From a virus, in IMG/VR virus record IMGVR_UViG_3300028103_000056, positions 1-30,217 of that record: a DNA stretch of 30,217 nucleotides. One strand, written 5' to 3'. Positions within the stretch are counted from its first letter, which is position 1. Each line of letters opens with the position of its first letter. The position numbers were made by a program, and so were the translations under genes. Positions 18,501 through 27,500 of this stretch are shown here, piece by piece. Under the pieces are notes generated by a model. That model saw only the letters and a list, made by a program, of their open reading frames with translations, did not search any database and had not been told where the DNA came from.

Positions 18501-21500
18501 GGTTCTTCGGCAGAAAGAATAGCATTTAAAAATTCAACAAAAGAACTGATACAGGCCGGAATTAAAAACGGACTTTCTTTAGATGAAATTTTAAAACAAG
18601 TTTCGTCTAATTACTTTGAAAGTGCTTTAAAGTTTGGTTGGGATGTTACTAAACAGGGTCTTAAAGAAGGTGGTTATGAAGAATTCCTTCAGGGTTTATT
18701 TTCTAACACTTCTATGAATTTGCTTAAAGGTGAGAGCATTGCTTTATACGACTTTAAAAATGGAAAGATAACGGAAAATGGTAAAGAGCTATTAAAATCT
18801 GCCGCTATTGGATCTATAGTTGGGGGTGGAATGCAGTCAGTACAGTCTTATAAAGATTGGGTAAATTCTTCTGCAAATAAAGAGAGTGTAAAACTTGTTC
18901 AATTAGAAATAGGTAAAAATTATTCTTTAATTAAAGATGAGGTTTTAAAGGGAAATAAAGATTTTCAAGATAATGAAGTATTAAAATATTACGAAACTAT
19001 TTCAAACACCTACTCTGACTTAAACAATAACCCAACATTTAAAAACTCCGGTGATTTAGAGCAGTCTGAAATTTTAGATAGGACATTAAAATTAGATGAA
19101 TTATTAAAGGCTCAAAAGGAATTATCATCTAAGGGTATAGTAGACAAAAGCCTTAATGCTAATATTGAGGCAAAGCAAGAGGAGTTGTCTAAAATATTGG
19201 ATGTTTCAAATTCACATACAAATGAAAGAAACGAATTAAATGAAAAGTTGAAGTCTATAGGTGTAGATGGGTATAGTTTAGCAACAAATGGTGTAATTAC
19301 AAATATAATATTATCTCCTTCGGTTACTGAAGATAAGGCAGATGGTGTTATATTACAAGCAAAAGAATTAATTAATAATAAATATAAATCTCAAGAAGAT
19401 GCCGTTCAAAAGTCAGAAACAGGTGAAGTTCCTGTACAGCCAGAAGCCGCAGTTAGCGAACAAGTGGAGGAAGGAAAATCCCAAACAGAACCTCAAGTCT
19501 CTACCGAAGAAAGTTCGGGGCAAAAAATAGAGCCACATGAAATGGGTGAGTTTGATGAGAAGTATTGGGGTGTAGATGAGGCAACTAGTATGGATGAAGG
19601 TTATTTGAAAAATAACTTCTGGGGATCACCATTGAAACAAATAGCCGCCTTCTTTAAGCTGGGTCTTGGTAGTGATAAAAATATGCGAGAAAAGAGAATG
19701 ACAGCATATATCTTCAAGCCAAAATCATCACCTAAAAAATCATCTGAACAAAAAATAAGATATCCTGATATTGCACAAATAGCAGATGATATTTTACGTT
19801 TATTTGAAAATGGTGAAGGTAAGAACGATCAAAAGATAATTAATCGTGCAAAAGAAGTAGGGATGAGTGATGAGTTAATAAATAAATTCATTGACATTAA
19901 AAACTCAATACCTGAATACTCTGATAAAGAAGAAAAATATAGGTACGAAAAAATAGCATTCTCTCAAATGGAGAACGCCATAGGCGAATATATGGCTTCT
20001 CAAGGAATAGAATCTTCTGATGCTGATCATCCATCTAATTACGACCCTAATAGTCGAGAAGAAGGTGATCTTCCTCACGCATATAGATTCTTTGGAAGTA
20101 AAGGAAATACTGTATTGGGTGCTGTTGATATCACTCCTGAATTAGAGGCTAAATTAAATGACGAAACATTAAGTGAAGAGGATAGGGGAAGAATGCTTGC
20201 AGAGGCAGCAGGAATAGAGTACGACCCAGATGCTTTTGTTCACCTCAACACTACAAATGTTGCAGATTACGCTAAGAAAAACAATCTTAAATTACAAGGT
20301 GGGACAAAGGTTGAAGAGCAAGAAGATGTAGAGGAAGAAAGTTTAACTGATGAGGAATGGAATAATATGGTGTCTGAGGCTGAATCATTAGGAACGGACA
20401 TAAATCAAGTTGCTCAAAATGTTAAACAAGATACTCGTAAGAGTAAAATAGTTGAGCAGATTAGAAAGGGTGCTAAGTCTCTCGCTTCTGTATTTCCAAA
20501 CATGAAAATTGTTGTACACGAGAACACAGACTCTTATAACAAGGCAATGGATGTGTTGGGTGGTAGAAGGAATTCACGAGGTCAATTTGTTTATATGCCG
20601 ACTAGTGATGGTTCTTACTCAGGGGCAATACATATTAACTTACAAAAGGCAAATGGAAGGACAGTTCCTCACGAAATTGCTCACGCTGTAATGTTAAAGT
20701 TGTTTGGTGAGAATGCTGAATTGTTTAAAAACTTCCGAGATAAAATAAAGGACCTTGCTAAAGGTAGAACAGTTAAGTTAAAGAACCCGGATGGAACTGT
20801 TGAGGAAGTATCTTGGGATGACTTGGCTAGTGACTTAGCGGATCGTTACGAAGACAATGAGCGTGGTGAGGAATACCTTGCTGAACTTACTGGTATTGTA
20901 AACGATATTGACTTAGAAGATAAGGGGTCTCGTAATATCTTCCAAAAGATAGCTGACTTTGTAAACAACTTTATCAGCAAATTCACAGGCTTAAAGGCAA
21001 TTGATGACACCTCATCTGCTGAAGAGGTATTGGAATTCTTTGAGGGATTAAGCGGAAAGATTTCTAAAGGGGAGAAAATAGATACTAAAACACAAATAAA
21101 TGATGCTATTGAAAACAATATAGCAGGTGAGGTAGTTGTTGCAGGTGTTATAAATAAAGAAGCAATTGCTAAATCTCAAGTAATTGATACGCCTATTTTA
21201 AATGTATATCAATCTGAAGAGGTTGAAACATTGCCTGTTATTTCTATGCAAGATATATTTGATAAATATGATGGAAAAGTAACAGCTATAAATTCAGACC
21301 CTACTCGTGTTGGTGAATTAACATTAATATCGGGTAAAAAAATATTTATGTATGGCGGTCCTAATTATGCTTCTTTAAAGAAAAATATAAGTTCAAATAT
21401 TGGCTTTGCTACAACTCAACTAAAAAAAGTATTGTTAAATCTAAAGTACGCAAAAAGTTTATCTAAGGATAAACCTGTAGCTACTTTAATTGTAACTCAA

Positions 21501-24500
21501 ACCCCATTATCATTATTAAGCAATTCTTATTCATTAAGATATGTGTTAGATGCTATATCTCAATTACCTAAGTCTGTTAGAAAAAGCAAGGAATTTAAAA
21601 CAGAGTTTTTTGGAAAAGATTTAGTTACATTGAAAAATGCTTTTGGTGAAAAATCGTATAATGAATTTGTAAAAAAATACAGCAATATCGATTTGTCTGA
21701 TGATGCACAGATGGATAAGATGATTGAAGAAATGGCATATAAACTTGCGGATGATAATAACCCAGCATCATTTAAAGCAAGAGGAGCTTTTTTATCTAAT
21801 TTATTAGGAGGTATTGCCGAAAATAAAAATAAAGCAGGTTCAGAAAAAAAAGTAGGTTACTATTCTAAAACTCCAAGTAAATTTATTGCCAAGCAGTTAT
21901 TTGAAAGATTTGGTTTAAATTCAGAAAAATTATTTTATGAAATAGGCGAAAAAAGCATTGTGGATGCGTATATGAATGAAGGTGTTTGGGGTATTGCTGT
22001 AGGTGGTTTTGAAACTGATCCTAATGCTGACGCTGAATCTGTTCAATCTGGTGGAGTAAAACATCCATTGTTTAATGCTAAATTCCCAGGTAAAAATCAT
22101 TTCGCATTAAATGGAGGTTATCTAATTGATGAATTGTTTTTACCCGAAGCTATAGAAAAAGAAGGTGGAAAAATATACATAAAAAAGGCATCTCAAATGT
22201 TGGCTGGAAGTATGTATTTAAAAGGTGTTGTTGAAAAGGCAGAACCTAAAATAAAATTAAGCGAAAAGAAAAAAGGTGTAAAGGCAAAATCTCAAGTAGA
22301 CACTAACTCTGATGCGTTTTTTAATGAAGCTGATAAAGTATTTCCAAATGACCATATATTAGGTGGATACGCTGTTACTGATGAGAACAATAAATTAATA
22401 GGCAGAGTTTCATTATCTCAAGTTAATGATAATGTTGTTAAAATTGATGAGGTAGTTAGTGAAAAACGAGGTGAGAGAACTGGTAATGGATCTGCAATAA
22501 TGAATAAGGTTATTGGATTAGCAGATAAAAACAACGTAACTCTTACTCTTACTCCAAATTTGATACTTTCTCTTAAAGCAAAAGGGTTTGAAACTCCTTC
22601 AAAACTAGAAAAGTTTTATGAGAAATTTGGTTTTGAAAAAGATAAGGGAAGAGCTACGATGACTAGAAAACCTGTCTCAAAAGGCGTAAGGGCTAAGTCT
22701 CAAATAGATATAAACGCAGAAGATAGCCCACTATACAAAAAACGTAGTAAAGAAGATGTGCCATTTATCTCTAACGAAAGGGTAGAAAAAGCTATCTTGA
22801 ACAATGAAGTTCCATCCGACCAAGTTAAAAGATATAAAAACGCCAAGCCTTTAGAAGAAGGTCAAGTGATTGGTGCAAGGTTAAATCTTAACGGTACTCG
22901 TGACGCAGGATTTGAAATCATGTCTATACATACAGGATATAGAGCAGGTGGTAAGGTGCTTACATATCGAGGTAATGTCACTTTAAAAAATGTTCAGTTT
23001 AATGTATCTCAAGGTGCAAGAGAGGCTATAGTTACAGGTAAAAGAGAAAAAGAGCCAATGGCTGTAGCAGCAGGTGAGTATACAACTAAAGAAGCAAATT
23101 TCGATGGAGTTGAGGTTAAATTCAATCCAAAAAAATTACACTTGTTTGTTGATGAAAACGGAAGAGCAATAAAGTCAGCTGAGGAAGTGACCATCATGGG
23201 TCATAGGGCATATGCTCGTGGTGTTATTACTTACTTTGAAGAGAATGAAGATCCAAGGGAAGCAAAGTATACAGCACCATCAGAAGTTAAATTTGCGAAG
23301 ACAAAAGACGAGTTGGTAAACATTGCGGAGGATTTAAGAAACGGTGATATTACTGTAGAGGAGTTGGGGGTTGAAGATGTAACACCAGAGGAATTAGCAA
23401 CAACTTTAGAAGAAGTTGCCGAGCAAATGGAGGATAATGTTGAGCCTGCAGAAGTTGTTAAGTCCTTGCCTAATAAAAAGGCAAAAGATGATGTAGAAAC
23501 CATCATGGCTAAAGTGATTGCAGCAAACATTAAATCTCGAATGGATGTTAGCGGCAAGTCTAAGGATGAGGTTTTGAAAATGGCTATCATAGATTATTTG
23601 AAATCCGAAGGTGCTTCAGGTAATTTGTCAGACGCGGCTGACCAAATGATAATGGGATATCCTACACTTATGGAAAAAGTGGACAAGGAGTTGGGTGCTG
23701 CCGTTAAAAAAGAAAAAGCTAAAGTTCGTGCTGAAATGACTCCTGAGCAAAAGCAACTTGCAGACACTATTAAAAGAGAGGCACAAGCGGCTTTAGAAGG
23801 ATTTAAAGAAGGTAAGAAGGAAGGTAAGGCTGAGGGTATAGAGAAAGGTAAAGAGGCAGGTAGAAAGGAGGGATTCAAGGAGGGCAAGAAAGAAGGTAAG
23901 GCTGAGGGAAGAGAGATGGGAAGAAAAGAGGGTATTGTTGCAGGTAGAAAGGTTGGTTTCTTTGAAGGTATATTCAAAGGCGTGGCTAAGGCTGAGTCTT
24001 CTCAACGTACAGTTGCTAAAGCTGTTCGTGATGCCATCAATGAACTTAAAAAGACTGCAAAAATATCTGACGCTGTTGCTCGACAACTTGTAAAACGTGC
24101 AGTAGGTATAACTACTGAAAATGAACTTACCGACTATATGAATTTTGTTAGTGAGGTTCTTGCTAATAATGAGATTGCTACAGCATTGAGTGAAATTAAG
24201 AAGTTGCAAAAGCAAGCCCTGAAGAAAAGAACTTACCAATACTACACTACTATTCGTCAGTTTGCTAAGATGCCTCTCTTTAAGAATCGCAATCTATTAT
24301 TTGACTACGAGACTTTAGAGCAATATAGAGACGCATTAAAACAAATTGTAGAGGGTAAAGTTCCTGACATCTCTGGAATGAATGGAATGCATAGTACCGG
24401 AACTTCATTGTTTAATTATATGAGCAATGTAGCTTTATCAAATAAACAAGGGTTTGATATCTCTAAGGCACAACAAGTAATATCTGACATTCTTCAAGGT

Positions 24501-27500
24501 GTTTATTTTCAGCCATTCAAGATAAACAATATTGATGACTACAGGAAGTTTAGAAGACAAGTTTCTAAACTGAGAACAAACCTTGGTCAGTTATTGGCAA
24601 AGGGTGTTATTACCCAGGTTGATTACGATAACGCTATGGGTAAATTAGTTGACCTTGATGCCACTTACGAAACCTATACAGATTATTATCAAAAGCAAAT
24701 TGACGCTATTAAAGAGCAGTTAATAAAGGATATATTTGATAATCAGATTAAGGATGTAGTTGACTTCATGAACAACAATCCAGATGTCTTTACAGACCCT
24801 CAAAAGGAACTCATCAGAAAATTAGCAGGAATGAATTCTGATGTCCTTTCTGAAGTTTTAGATATTGAAGATGCTGACACATTGAAAGAGGTTGTCGACA
24901 GCATGGAAGATGGTTTTGTAGACGAGTCGGCTCTGAGAAGATTGATAAGTAAGGCAGAGATAAGAGGTAACAGAGTAGGAGAAAAGTTAAACGCTCAGTT
25001 GGGTGGCATCCGTTCCAAGTATAAGAAAGGAGATATAGGATTCAAACTATTTAGAGACTTGATGACAAAGGCAGTAGTGTTTTGGGAGTCTCAATTAGGA
25101 TTAACTGAAAAAGGAGCGTTTTGGAACTATGTATCTCAACCTATTACTCGTGCGATTAATCAATGGACTAAACTTTATGACGAGGGCATTAGACAATTTA
25201 TGTCCGAAGTAAAAGATATAAAGTTCTCTGGCACTACAAGGGTTTACGATCCGGTGTCTGAGAAGTATGTAGACATATCCAACGAAACTTATTCTCGTAT
25301 TAAGATTGGATTGGTAGGTCACATTTTGGATAATGCATGGAAGAAAGTTAACTCTCCACAATCTAAAGAGGATATGATGACAGACTGGTTGGGAAATATC
25401 TTAAACAACAAGTCAATTGCAATTAACTTTCAAAAAGGCGGTGATTACAATATGGCTATTGTTATGGACATTTATAAAAAGTTAGCCAGTGCTTATTCTA
25501 ATGATAACGGAGGTATAAACCAAGAGGCTTTGTTAAATGCTTATGAAAAAGGCGGTAAAAGTCGTGACAACATATTAAGTAAAGGTGAGCAGGAGTATTA
25601 CGATGCTTTAAGAAGGCAATTTGAAACAACCTCTGAATACGTTATTGCTGCTAATTCAATGCGTCAACAGAACTCCGAGACCAATCCTTATTATATGCCT
25701 CGTTCATATTTTGCAGACACTCGCAACAAGAGAACGTCTTCAGATATTAACAAGGAAGTTGCAGGAAAGGCAGGTCAAAGAGCCTCTGCAACTTACGAGC
25801 GTGTAGCAGGATTGCCATACGAAGCTCTAGAGTTTAATGTGGACAAATTGCTAAACACTCATTTAGAGGAAGTTTATAGAGACTACTCTTTAACAGAGGC
25901 AAAAGTATTTGTAAATGAAGTGTTTGCTAATGCTCGTGATAACGCTAAAACTGAAGATGAAGTTATTCTTTTGGATCAGCTACAAGAGTTAGCAAAGGGA
26001 AGAATTGAATTTGCTTTAGAGGATAGTGCAAACTTGCAAGCCCTAAGTGCAATTACAAAACTATTTGTAACAAATACCCTTATTGGAATTAAGCGTACAC
26101 CTGTAGAATTCTTAAACAACTTAATAGCCTATTCAACAGGTAACAGAAGCTCAAAGTCTATTACATTACCATTTAATAAGAAAGAGCTAGATGATACAGA
26201 CCAATTGTTGAAAAGATTTAATTCTTCAATTTATGCAGACGCTCCGAAAAGACAAGTTGTTTTGGGTAAGCGTATAATGGAAAAATTAAAGAAAGGTAAG
26301 ATGGATGCCAAATTAAAACAAGAGGCTGCAATAAACCTTATCTATCCTTACTTAAACAACACAACTTCCTTTATGCGTAAGGGTGAGTGGAAGAGTAATT
26401 TTGACCGGGCATTTAAGGAGTTGACTGGAGAAAAATTCTCATTCAGCAAGCATTTTAATGACCCTAAATACAACGAGGCTATGACAGAAGCAGCGAGTTC
26501 TGCTGACTTTAATATGCGTAGGATTATGAAGGGTGGTAACAAGTCAGAGCAGTTGCAATATGTAAGACTTGCTCCTGAATGGATGTATAAGATGTTTGGA
26601 AATAAGAGAAAAGAAAGAGGCATGGTTTCTATGAACTCTTATTCATCTCTATTCCTTACCCTTTACACCGGGTTCATTGGTCATGATGTTACTAATATTG
26701 AGGAGGGATTCAAGAAGACAGTAACAGGAAAGGATATTAAGGATGGTCTTTCTCAAATGGGTGGGGCGGCTTTCAGATTAAGCCTATATCCAACTTTAAT
26801 GGTAATTGCCGATGCTTTACTCAAGGCTAGCTTTGGAGACGATGATGAAAAGAAAGAAGGTGATGAGACATTGAATTCTCTCACTACACCTGAAGGTTGG
26901 TCAGACTTGTTCAAAACATTAGCGACTCAGATGGCATCAACATATGTGTCTGGTAAGTATGGTAACATTGCAAAACTTGTTGGGTCTTTTGCCTTAGATG
27001 CGGCTTACACATTTGGTGATGATAACCAAAAGAAAATGATTAAGACCATCATGAGAGAGCTGTACTTTACAGACCCTATGGATTGGGAACAGTCAAGCCA
27101 AGCAGCTAAGGATTATGTGTACAGAGCATCGTCTATTTTAACACCTATGGTTGGGATGGTTGCTAAAGAAATAGAAGAAACTATAGAAGACTTGCAGGAT
27201 AAATCTCCTTATGAGAAAATTACTGTAGGTGATATTATAGAATATTTCACTAAGGATGAGGAAGGATCTTCAGCATGGCAACTATTTACAGGTATGTTAA
27301 TGTTGGGACAAGGTTTATTTGCCGCTTCAGGAACTCCAATACCATTTGTGGATGACTTTGTAAGAATGTTTGATGACTCAGTTAAAAACCAAGAGGTAAA
27401 TAACAGAGACATGAGAACAACCTTTGCAACTGAAACAGGTGAGTTGATTGATATGAAAGACCTAGTATTGAATGACAAGGGTATGGTAGATATCAATATA

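Noticed and set aside
23594-24239. Two overlapping minus-strand open frames of 127 and 148 codons with Pro/Leu/Phe/Ser-rich repeats
   Set aside because: They mirror the Gly-x3 ladder and flanking codons of the giant gene on the other strand; repetition comes from the sense repeat, and no start context or neighbouring minus-strand gene supports them.
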